A program made the position numbers and the translations under genes. Positions 34,615 through 41,553 of a DNA stretch of 64,000 nt are shown one piece after another (position 1 is the stretch's first letter; every line of letters starts with the position of its first letter). The notes beneath the pieces are model-generated. The model was not told the origin of the DNA and did no database searches. It saw only the letters and a list, made by a program, of their open reading frames with translations. The DNA is from Micromonospora chokoriensis (GTDB lineage: Bacteria; Actinomycetota; Actinomycetes; Mycobacteriales; Micromonosporaceae). The DNA lies in assembly GCF_000718555.1 (NCBI RefSeq), contig NZ_JOAN01000006.1, positions 62,001 through 126,000 on the forward strand, read 5' to 3'.

Positions 34615-35214
34615 GACCTGCGTCACTCCATCCCTGTTGTCCTGAGCCCGGCGACAACCGAGCTAAGACCGACGTTAGACCGTTTCATGACTTATGAAGT
34701 GAAAGATTCGCGTTTTGACCTTTGATCCAGTAAGAGGCGAAGGGGTGCTACGCGGCTTTCCCTACGCTGAGCGTCGTCTCAGTCGGCGCGTGACGTCGCG
34801 AGCGCCGCACGGTGTTCTGCGTTAGCCGTCCCGGGCAGCGTCGGTCATCCCGTAGCGACGGGCTCCGGGCTAGCGCATGCCACTCGGGCACAGTGGGGGG
34901 TATCGTCCGAATCGGCCTCCCGCAACGCATCGAGCCATTGCCATGGAAGCGCTCCCATGCAAGAATCGGCGAACGCGGTTCAGAGAGCCACACCGTGCAG
35001 GCAGGGCAGTCGAGGGCACCCGGTTCGCCGGGCGACATCCCGCCGCCGATCGACCGGCCGACGCATCGGCCGTGCACCACCACCACCATCGCCCGTCCGG
35101 GTCGGGCGCCCCCCAAAGAATCCCGTGGCGCCGGCGGCCGTCCGTGCAGGACGCCCACCGGGCCGTCCCGCCGGGCCGTACTCGAGCCCGGTCTCGCCCA
35201 AGGAGATCAGTGGC
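34615..35214. other. 600-base divergent intergenic region
   Basis: No gene is supported here. The left part (34670-34740) is AT-rich and contains, on the minus strand, TTCAT-AAGTC-ATGAA, a short inverted repeat, and TAACGT, a possible -10 box for the surface-protein/sortase operon. The right part holds a CebR/CelR-like operator (34944-34957) and a 250-base GC-rich leader to the cellulase AAGGAG site. Open frames here lack ribosome sites and protein-like composition. Confidence 0.6.
34944..34957. promoter_or_regulatory. CebR/CelR-type operator before the cellulase gene
   Basis: TGGAAGCGCTCCCA matches 13 of 14 bases of the TGGGAGCGCTCCCA box bound by the LacI-type cellobiose-responsive repressors CelR/CebR in Thermobifida and Streptomyces. 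It lies 257 bases before the GH6 cellulase start. Function inferred from motif and context. Confidence 0.75.
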
Positions 35215-36990
35215 ATGAATGTGTGGAGAAGGCTATCCGGCCCACGCCGGGCCCTCGCGCTCGCCGGCGCGGGTGCCCTGGTCGCCGGCGGGTTGGTAAC
35301 GATTCCGGTTACCGCGGCGCAGGCCGCGACGCAGTGCGACATCGCCTACACGACCAACGATTGGCCCGGCGGCTTCACCGCGAACGTCACCATCAAGAAC
35401 GTCGGAGACGCGCTCAACGGCTGGACGCTGGGCTGGACCTTCCCCAACTCCAGCCAGCGGGTGCAGCAGGGCTGGTCGGCCACGTTCACCCAGTCTGGCA
35501 GCCAGGTGACCGCACGGAGCCTGTCCTACAACGGCACCCTGGCCACCGGCGCGTCGACGAGCATCGGCTTCAACGGCGCGTGGAGCGGCAGCAACCCGAA
35601 GCCGACCTCGTTCACCCTGAACGGCGTGGTCTGCAACGGTGGCACCACCCCGCCGACCACGCCCCCGCCCACCACGCCCCCACCGACCGATCCGCCGCCC
35701 ACCACGCCGCCGCCCACCACCCCGCCGCCCGGCACCAAGGTCGACAACCCGTACGCCGGGGTGCGCGGTTACGTGAACCCGGAGTGGAAGGCCAAGGCGG
35801 ACGCCGAGACCGGCGGAAGCCGGGTCTCCAACAACCCCACCGCTGTCTGGCTGGACCGGATCGCCGCGATCAACGGCACGCCGGACAGCAGCTCCAACGG
35901 AGCGTTCGGGGTGCGGGAGCACCTGGACGAGGCGCTGCGCCAGGGCGCCGGGTACATCCAGTTCGTGATCTACAACCTGCCCGGCCGGGACTGCTCGGCG
36001 CTCGCCTCCAACGGTGAGCTGGGCCCGGACGAGCTGCCCAAGTACAAGGCCCAGTACATCGACCCGATCGCCGCGATCCAGGGCGACTCGAAGTACAGCA
36101 GCCTGCGGATCATCAACATCATCGAGATCGACTCGCTGCCGAACCTGGTCACCAACACCTCCGGCCAGCCCGGCGGCACGGCGATGTGCGACACGGTCAA
36201 GGCCAACGGCGCCTACGTCAACGGCGTCGGCTACGCCCTGGCCAAGCTGGGCTCGCTCGGCAACGTCTACAACTACATCGACGCCGGCCACCACGGCTGG
36301 CTCGGCTGGGACAGCAACTTCGGCCCGACCGCCGACATCCTGAAGACCGCCGCGGTCGCCTCCGGCAGCACTGTCAACAACGTGCACGGGTTCATCACCA
36401 ACACGGCGAACTACTCGGCGCTGCGCGAGCCGTACTTCAAGGTCACCGACAACGTGAACGGCCAGTCGGTGCGGCAGTCCAAGTGGGTCGACTGGAACTT
36501 CTACGTCGACGAGCTCTCCTTCGCCCAGGCGTTCCGTACCAAGCTGGTCTCGGTTGGCTTCAACTCGAACATCGGCATGCTGATCGACACCTCCCGCAAC
36601 GGCTGGGGCGGCTCGGCGCGGCCCACCGGGCCGGGCGCGACGACAAGCGTCGACACCTACGTCAACGGGGGTCGCATCGACCGTCGGGGCCACCTCGGCA
36701 ACTGGTGCAACCAGGCCGGCGCCGGCATCGGCGAGCGGCCCCGGGCCAACCCGGAGACCGGCATCGACGCCTACGTCTGGGTGAAGCCGCCGGGTGAGTC
36801 GGACGGCTCCAGCAAGGAGATCCCGAACAACGAGGGCAAGGGCTTCGACCGGATGTGCGACCCGACGTACGGCGGCAACGCCCGCAATGGCAACAACCCG
36901 TCCGGGGCGTTGGCCGACGCGCCGATCTCCGGTGCGTGGTTCTCCGCCCAGTTCCAGGAGCTCATGCGCAACGCGTACCCGGCGCTCTGA
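35215..36990 (+). CDS. Secreted GH6 cellulase with N-terminal CBM2
   Basis: The 591-aa product is an extracellular cellulase. A Sec signal peptide (1 to about 37, ending AAQA) is followed by a family 2 cellulose-binding module (about 39-141; CDIAYTTNDWPGGFTANVTI and WTFPNSSQRVQQGW with surface Trp), a Thr-Pro linker (142-184) and a glycoside hydrolase family 6 domain. GH6 marks are YNLPGRDCSA with the catalytic-acid Asp, IIEIDSLPN, YIDAGHHGWLGW, and DAYVWVKPPGESDG. Long loops suggest an exocellulase (cellobiohydrolase), but endo activity is not excluded. AAGGAG is placed before the ATG. A CebR-like operator in the leader region suggests induction by cellobiose. Confidence 0.94.
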   Translation: MNVWRRLSGPRRALALAGAGALVAGGLVTIPVTAAQAATQCDIAYTTNDWPGGFTANVTIKNVGDALNGWTLGWTFPNSSQRVQQGWSATFTQSGSQVTARSLSYNGTLATGASTSIGFNGAWSGSNPKPTSFTLNGVVCNGGTTPPTTPPPTTPPPTDPPPTTPPPTTPPPGTKVDNPYAGVRGYVNPEWKAKADAETGGSRVSNNPTAVWLDRIAAINGTPDSSSNGAFGVREHLDEALRQGAGYIQFVIYNLPGRDCSALASNGELGPDELPKYKAQYIDPIAAIQGDSKYSSLRIINIIEIDSLPNLVTNTSGQPGGTAMCDTVKANGAYVNGVGYALAKLGSLGNVYNYIDAGHHGWLGWDSNFGPTADILKTAAVASGSTVNNVHGFITNTANYSALREPYFKVTDNVNGQSVRQSKWVDWNFYVDELSFAQAFRTKLVSVGFNSNIGMLIDTSRNGWGGSARPTGPGATTSVDTYVNGGRIDRRGHLGNWCNQAGAGIGERPRANPETGIDAYVWVKPPGESDGSSKEIPNNEGKGFDRMCDPTYGGNARNGNNPSGALADAPISGAWFSAQFQELMRNAYPAL

Positions 36991-37012
36991 CCGGAACGCT
37001 CCGCACTTACCC

Positions 37013-37045
37013 GCCGCCGGCAGTTGGTGAGGCACTGCCGGCGGC
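37013..37045 (+). terminator. First hairpin after the cellulase gene
   Basis: Perfect 12-bp stem GCCGCCGGCAGT / ACTGCCGGCGGC, nine-base loop, 22 bases after the stop codon. Confidence 0.7.
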
Positions 37046-37056
37046 AGGTTCCCCCC

Positions 37057-37096
37057 GGGTCCCCGGCTCGACCGTGAATGGTCGGGCCGGGGACCC
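37057..37096. terminator. Second hairpin between convergent genes
   Basis: GGGTCCCCGGCTCGACC pairs with GGTCGGGCCGGGGACCC over 17 positions with one mismatch; six-base loop. It lies just before the stop of the convergent gene at 37112, so it can serve both strands. Confidence 0.7.
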
Positions 37097-37111
37097 CCCC
37101 TTCTGCCTCGA

Positions 37112-37498
37112 TCAGGGCACAGTGCGTTCGATCGCCGCCCGGCCCTGCTCGGCCAGGTCACGGCGCGCCTTGTCCAGGTTCTCCGGTGTCAGGTCCTGGC
37201 CGCGGGCCATCACCAGGTCCTCCGGCTCCCAGGGTTGCTCAGCCCCGGTACGGATGTTGTCCCCGCCGGCGCCGGTGCCCGTCCCGGTCGCTCCGGTGCC
37301 GGCAGCGTACGGGTCGCCGATCAGCTCGTCGGTGTCTGGCGCGAGGTCGTCCGGTCGGTTGCGGGGTGCGGAGAAGGCTGGGGTGTCCCGGTCGGGGCCA
37401 CCTCCGGTGCGCAGCTGCGCGACGGTGGCGTCATCAGCCACTGCCGAGGCCACCTCGGGGCTCTCCTCCAACGGCGGTTGGCGATCGCGAGCGGTCAT
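37112..37498 (-). CDS. Hydrophilic protein of unknown function
   Basis: A 128-aa product with no recognised domain. It is acidic and low in hydrophobic residues, with a Gly/Thr-rich centre (AAGTGATGTGTGAGG) and a helical C-terminus (LTPENLDKARRDLAEQGRAAIERT). The ATG at 37498 has a GGAGGCAGC ribosome site; a longer frame to 37564 is less likely. Codon use and third-position GC look like real coding sequence. It is the last gene of a same-strand run with the small membrane protein and the symporter. No function can be proposed beyond a soluble, possibly disordered accessory protein. Confidence 0.55.
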   Translation of the reverse strand: MTARDRQPPLEESPEVASAVADDATVAQLRTGGGPDRDTPAFSAPRNRPDDLAPDTDELIGDPYAAGTGATGTGTGAGGDNIRTGAEQPWEPEDLVMARGQDLTPENLDKARRDLAEQGRAAIERTVP

Positions 37499-37573
37499 GG
37501 TGCTGCCTCCTGTGTCCGACACGGTGCCTGGTTTCCCACGCGTACCCCCTCGGGCCGCGCTCATGCCGGGCGG

Positions 37574-37882
37574 TCAGGCGTCGGGCTGCTGCTCGTTGGG
37601 GGCTGGCGGTTCCGCTGGGCGCAGCCACTGCCAGAGCAGCATGAGCAGGCCGAACACCAGCATCGACAGCCCGGCCCACAGGTTGATCCGTACGCCCTCG
37701 GCCTTGTCGATCTCGGCCCGGCTGTCGAAGATGCCGATCAGCGTCACGATGATCCCGTACGCCACGAAGAGGCCACCGATCACCCGGCGGATGTCGAACA
37801 GTCGGGCCGCGGCGGAACGCCGCTGTTCCTCCTGCGTCGAGTCGATCAACGGGTCCTGCGCCGGCTGGCTGTGGTTGTCCAT
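37574..37882 (-). CDS. Small two-helix membrane protein next to the symporter
   Basis: The 102-aa product has two hydrophobic helices (about 33-51, VIGGLFVAYGIIVTLIGIF, and 67-87, NLWAGLSMLVFGLLMLLWQW) with hydrophilic, Glu/Gln/Pro-rich ends. It starts 15 bases after the stop of the sodium/solute symporter gene and reads in the same direction, so the two are probably cotranslated. Small membrane partners are known for some symporters of this superfamily, but this protein does not show the DUF485/DUF4212 pattern. Role as a symporter accessory subunit is inference from position only. Confidence 0.65.
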   Translation of the reverse strand: MDNHSQPAQDPLIDSTQEEQRRSAAARLFDIRRVIGGLFVAYGIIVTLIGIFDSRAEIDKAEGVRINLWAGLSMLVFGLLMLLWQWLRPAEPPAPNEQQPDA

Positions 37883-37897
37883 CTGCCGACCCCTTTC

Positions 37898-39556
37898 CTA
37901 GAAGACCGGGATGTAGAAGAGGGCGGCCAGCGCGACCGCGATCAGGCCGAGGAGCACGGGGGAGCGGTACCAGGCGGCGTCCCCGGCGAGCACGTCGCCC
38001 TTCAGGTCGATGCCACCCATGCCGTACACCAGCCCGCGCAGCTCCTCGTCGCGCTTGGGTGCGGTGAGCGGGGTGATGACCGCGGCGACCACCACCGCCG
38101 TGACGAAGGCGAGGCCGGCGCCCCAGAAGCTCTCCTCCAGGTCGGAGTTGAAGCCGATCACGCCGCCCTTGTAGAGCAGGTAGAGGCTCAGCGACACCAG
38201 GGTGCCCAGCAACAGCGACCAGAAGCCGGCCAGCGCGGTCATCCGCTTCCAGAACATGCCGATGATGAAGGTGGCGAACAGCGGCGCGTTGAAGACCGAG
38301 AAGAGCGCCTGGATGTAGTTCATGATGTTGCTGAACCCGGCCGCGATGAACGCGGTGCCGATCCCGACCACCACGGCGCCGACCGTCGCCCACCGGCCGA
38401 CCCGCAGGTAGTAGTCGTCGGACCGGCCGGGACGGATGTACGCCTGCCAGATGTCGTAGGTGAAGACGGTGTTGAAGCCGCTCACGTTTGCCGCCATGCC
38501 GGCCATGAACGAGGCGAGCAGGCCGGTGACCGCCACCCCGAGCACGCCGTTGGGGAGCAGATCGCGCATCAGCAGTGGGATCGCGTTGTTGTACTGCAGG
38601 TCGCCGCTCTCCGCGCCGAGCCCCTTGACCGTGACCAGGGCCACCAGGCCGGGGATGACCGTGACCAGGGGGATGAACAGCTTCGGGTACGCGGCGATGA
38701 TCGGCGTACGCCGGGCGGCGCTCATGTTCTTCGCCGAGAGGGCGCGCTGCACCTCGGCGAAGTTCGTCGTCCAGTAGCCGAACGACAGCACGAAGCCCAG
38801 GCCGAAGACGATGCCGAGCCAGTGCGCGCCGAGGGGGTTGGCGGTGCTGCCGGTGTTCTGCCAGGCGTGCAGACCGGCCTCGCCGAGCTTGGAGTCGCGT
38901 ACCGCGTCCATCAGGCCGTTCACTCCGCCGACCTTGACCAGGCCGATCACGGTGACCGGGATGAGACCGGCCAGGATGACGAAGAACTGGAGCACCTCGT
39001 TGTAGATCGCCCCGGACAGACCGCCGATGGTGATGTACGCCAGCACGATCGCCGCGCCGACCACGACCGCGGTCCAGAGCGGCCAGCCGAGCAGCGCCTG
39101 CATGACCAGGGCCAGCGCGTACAGGTTCACCCCGGCGATCAGCACCTGGGCGACGGCGAAGCTGAGCGCGTTCAGCAGGTGGGTGGGGCGGTTGAACCGC
39201 AGCCGCAGGTACTCCGGCACGCTGCGGACCTTCGAGCCGTAGTAGAAGGGCATCATCACGATGCCCAGGAAGACCATCGCCGGGACCGCGCCGATCCAGT
39301 AGTAGTGCAGCGTCATCACGCCGTACTGGGCCCCGTTCGCGGCCATTCCAATGATCTCCAACGCGCCCAGGTTCGCCGAGACGAAGGCGAGACCGGTCAC
39401 CCAGGCCGGCAGGGACCGCCCGGAGAGGAAGAAGTCGACGCTGGTCCGGATCGCCCGGCGGGCGGCGAAGCCGACCCCGAGGACGGTGACGAAGTACAGC
39501 GCCAGAATCAGGTAGTCCAGCCCGTTCATGTTGAGCCGAAGACCGCCGCCGTCCAT
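37898..39556 (-). CDS. Sodium/solute symporter (SSS family)
   Basis: The 552-aa product is a polytopic membrane protein of the solute:sodium symporter family, with about 13-14 hydrophobic helices. Family landmarks are the N-terminal LDYLILALYFVTVLGVGFAAR, FFLSGRSLPAWVTG, ANLGALEIIGMAANGAQYG, the LRLRFNRP cytoplasmic loop, and GLLASFMAGMAANVSGFNTVFTYDIW. The pattern is closest to the SGLT-like sugar or myo-inositol branch, so a sugar is a reasonable substrate given the cellulase next door. The ATG at 39556 has GAGGGG upstream; a later Met (MNGLDYL) is possible. Followed closely by the small membrane protein gene. Confidence 0.88.
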   Translation of the reverse strand: MDGGGLRLNMNGLDYLILALYFVTVLGVGFAARRAIRTSVDFFLSGRSLPAWVTGLAFVSANLGALEIIGMAANGAQYGVMTLHYYWIGAVPAMVFLGIVMMPFYYGSKVRSVPEYLRLRFNRPTHLLNALSFAVAQVLIAGVNLYALALVMQALLGWPLWTAVVVGAAIVLAYITIGGLSGAIYNEVLQFFVILAGLIPVTVIGLVKVGGVNGLMDAVRDSKLGEAGLHAWQNTGSTANPLGAHWLGIVFGLGFVLSFGYWTTNFAEVQRALSAKNMSAARRTPIIAAYPKLFIPLVTVIPGLVALVTVKGLGAESGDLQYNNAIPLLMRDLLPNGVLGVAVTGLLASFMAGMAANVSGFNTVFTYDIWQAYIRPGRSDDYYLRVGRWATVGAVVVGIGTAFIAAGFSNIMNYIQALFSVFNAPLFATFIIGMFWKRMTALAGFWSLLLGTLVSLSLYLLYKGGVIGFNSDLEESFWGAGLAFVTAVVVAAVITPLTAPKRDEELRGLVYGMGGIDLKGDVLAGDAAWYRSPVLLGLIAVALAALFYIPVF

Positions 39557-39692
39557 CCCGTCACCCCTCGTCCGACGTCGCACTGGTTGGTGTGCGCGCG
39601 CCGTATTACCCCCTTGCGCAGGGTTTCACTCCCGGACCTCGAATCCGTCGCGTTCGGGCCGGTCGGGGCGGTCTCGCGGGCTGCCAGCACGG

Positions 39693-39734
39693 CAGCAGGG
39701 GCGCTCCGGCCAGCCGGCCGGAGCGCCCCTGCTG
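39693..39734 (-). terminator. Terminator after the gene at 39748
   Basis: Perfect 19-bp stem CAGCAGGGGCGCTCCGGCC / GGCCGGAGCGCCCCTGCTG, four-base loop, 13 bases past the stop on the minus strand. Confidence 0.85.
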
Positions 39735-39747
39735 GCGGTCGGGTGTG

Positions 39748-40635
39748 TCAGCGACCCAGGACGCGGTCCAGGAAGTCCCGGTAGTTGCGGACCGCCATTC
39801 GCAGTTGCTCGGTGTCGGCCGAGCCGGCGTCCTGCCACCCGCCCAGGGTGTTCTTCTGCGCGGCCAGCGCCGAGGAGAGGGCCTGGATGGCCTCCTCCAC
39901 CAGCGACTGCGCCTCGCCAGCAGCCGCGTGCGGGTCGTCGACGAAACGCAGCTGTACGTCCCGCCAGCGGTCCCGGAAGCCCTGTGCGGTGTCCGGGTCG
40001 AGGAGCGTGGCCGGCTCGGCCGCGACTGTCGACCCGACGGGACGGGACGTCCCGGCAGACTCCAGCGTCGTGTCGGGGCCATCGGTGGTGACCGGGTCGC
40101 CGTCGGCGTCCGGGTCGACCATCTCCGGTGTCGCGCTGCCGTAGCCGGCCGCGCCGGCCGTGGCCGCATCGGTGCGATCGTCGAGGTCCGTGCTGTCGTC
40201 GACATCCGGGTGGCGCCGGTGCAGCTCGGCGGTCGGGTCGGCGCGCAGACCCTCACGCTCGCCGTCCTCGGCTCCGTCGCCTGGCTGGGCGGTCCGCTCG
40301 GCTCGCGGGTCCGGCTGGTCCTGCGGTCGTGGGCTGGCCAGCGCGGAGGCGGCCACCGCGTCGGCCACCGTGGTGGCGCCGAATGCCGTCGGCAGCGGCC
40401 CCGGCTCGTGGAGACCGCCCTCGTCGGTGGACCGGTCGTCGCGCCGCCGGTGGCGCGAGTCGGCGTCGTCAGCCCGCTCGTCGTCGGCCGGGTCGTCGAA
40501 GGTGCCCCGATCGTCGAGGGCGTCCTCGGGTACGTCGGAACGGCCAGCCCGGTCGCCCGCCGGGGGTACCGGCACGGGCGCCGATCGGACGGCCTCCGGG
40601 TGGTCGTTGCTCACCTGCTGCTCTTCCTGGCGCAT
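39748..40635 (-). CDS. Acidic protein of unknown function, related by its C-terminus to its neighbour
   Basis: A 295-aa product. Residues 1-205 are a disordered, Asp/Arg/Pro-rich stretch. The C-terminal 80 residues form an ordered helical module: RDRWRDVQLRFVDDPHAAAGEAQSLVEEAIQAL, then LRMAVRNYRDFLDRVLG. The same module, WEELQVRFIDSPGETVGDADELVTRLIEE ... LRQAVVHYRALFADLLG, ends the neighbouring gene's product, so the two genes are distant duplicates. No known activity. They form a two-gene operon (11 bases apart); the neighbour is anchored in the membrane and this one is soluble. Confidence 0.6.
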   Translation of the reverse strand: MRQEEQQVSNDHPEAVRSAPVPVPPAGDRAGRSDVPEDALDDRGTFDDPADDERADDADSRHRRRDDRSTDEGGLHEPGPLPTAFGATTVADAVAASALASPRPQDQPDPRAERTAQPGDGAEDGEREGLRADPTAELHRRHPDVDDSTDLDDRTDAATAGAAGYGSATPEMVDPDADGDPVTTDGPDTTLESAGTSRPVGSTVAAEPATLLDPDTAQGFRDRWRDVQLRFVDDPHAAAGEAQSLVEEAIQALSSALAAQKNTLGGWQDAGSADTEQLRMAVRNYRDFLDRVLGR

Positions 40636-40646
40636 CGGTGGCCTCC

Positions 40647-41240
40647 TCAGCGGCTCGTGGCGTCGTGGTCCGGGTGGTGGCGCTGTTCGGGCGTACGGTG
40701 GCCGACCGGCTCGTCGCCCAGCAGGTCGGCGAAGAGTGCGCGGTAGTGCACGACCGCCTGCCGCAGCTCCTCGGTGTTGGCCTCGCCCCGGGAGTTGCGC
40801 AGGTGGATCTCGTGCGCGTCCCGGTAGCTGGTAAGCGTGCGGGCGTGCTCGACGGAGAGATGGGCGATCTGGTCGGAGAAGTCGCCGGTCGGGTAGCCCT
40901 GCTCCTCGATGAGCCGGGTGACCAGTTCGTCTGCGTCACCCACGGTCTCGCCGGGGGAGTCGATGAAGCGGACCTGGAGTTCCTCCCAGGCGGCGCTGTA
41001 CCGGGCCCGCGACTCCGGGCTGAGTGGGGTGAGCGTGAGCTCGGCATGCCGGCGTTCCCGGTCGCGCAGCTCGCGCTCTGCGGCGGACCGGCTGTCCTGT
41101 TCCGCCACCACCCGGTCGTACTCCGGGCCGAACCGGTTGCGCAGCTCGCGACGGCGGCTGAGCGAGCGGGCGGCCACGGCGAGCACCGCGACGATCACCA
41201 GCACGACGAGCACGATGACGATTACCTGCGTTGGCGACAT
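40647..41240 (-). CDS. Membrane-anchored protein of unknown function with the shared C-terminal module
   Basis: The 197-aa product has one N-terminal membrane helix (about 4-22, TQVIVIVLVVLVIVAVLAV), a charged Arg/Glu-rich coiled-coil stretch (SRRRELRNRFGPEYDRVV, 25-75) and a helical module (about 80-175). In that module RFIDSPGETVGDADELV and the LRQAVVHYRALF end match the protein encoded just downstream. RFGPEYDRVV(A) is a segment seen in conserved actinobacterial membrane proteins of unknown role. The start at 41240 is supported by GGAGGAG. Both proteins may act as a membrane/soluble pair. Confidence 0.65.
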   Translation of the reverse strand: MSPTQVIVIVLVVLVIVAVLAVAARSLSRRRELRNRFGPEYDRVVAEQDSRSAAERELRDRERRHAELTLTPLSPESRARYSAAWEELQVRFIDSPGETVGDADELVTRLIEEQGYPTGDFSDQIAHLSVEHARTLTSYRDAHEIHLRNSRGEANTEELRQAVVHYRALFADLLGDEPVGHRTPEQRHHPDHDATSR

Positions 41241-41553
41241 GGGCTCCTCCTTCGTCATCTGGTATTCCCTCCGTGGAGTGATCGCCAATCCCGATCCGGG
41301 ACACTTTCCTGACGAGGAACGCAACTACTCGCCACACCAAGACCTGATTTAGGCCAGAAAGTGGCCGTCCATCCGGTCCATCCCGGAGCGTCGATGTTGG
41401 TGCGACGGGCGGTAGTGCAAAGGGCCTCGATTACGTATCCTGCCCAAGGCGCCCACGCCGGTGCCCGGCGTGAACGGCCGGGCATGCAGCCGGCCGGCTG
41501 CATGCCCGGCGGTGCCGGCACCCCTCCTGCCACCCCTGTACGGGCGAGGTCTG
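41241..41553. other. 313-base divergent promoter region of the conservon operon
   Basis: No gene is supported. On the plus strand TATCCT (41436-41441) could be the -10 box of the conservon operon, giving a start near 41448 and a leader of about 105 bases that contains a perfect 34-bp palindrome. The left half holds the promoter of the minus-strand pair and no strong motif. Confidence 0.5.
41477..41510. promoter_or_regulatory. Perfect 34-bp palindrome in the conservon leader
   Basis: GCCGGGCATGCAGCCGG is followed at once by its exact reverse complement CCGGCTGCATGCCCGGC, with no spacer. It ends 43 bases before the ATG of the sensor gene and would lie within the predicted 5' leader. It could be an operator for a dimeric protein or a leader hairpin. 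Confidence 0.8.

Noticed and set aside
33622..34725. Plus-strand frame of 367 aa of Leu/Val repeats opposite the surface protein
   Set aside because: It is the antisense of a repeat-rich gene; its apparent membrane protein character comes from reversing Asp/Glu/Lys codons.
34748..35158. Minus-strand frame of 136 aa in the gap before the cellulase
   Set aside because: No ribosome site, mixed composition with many Cys/Trp/Arg, and it covers the CebR-like operator.
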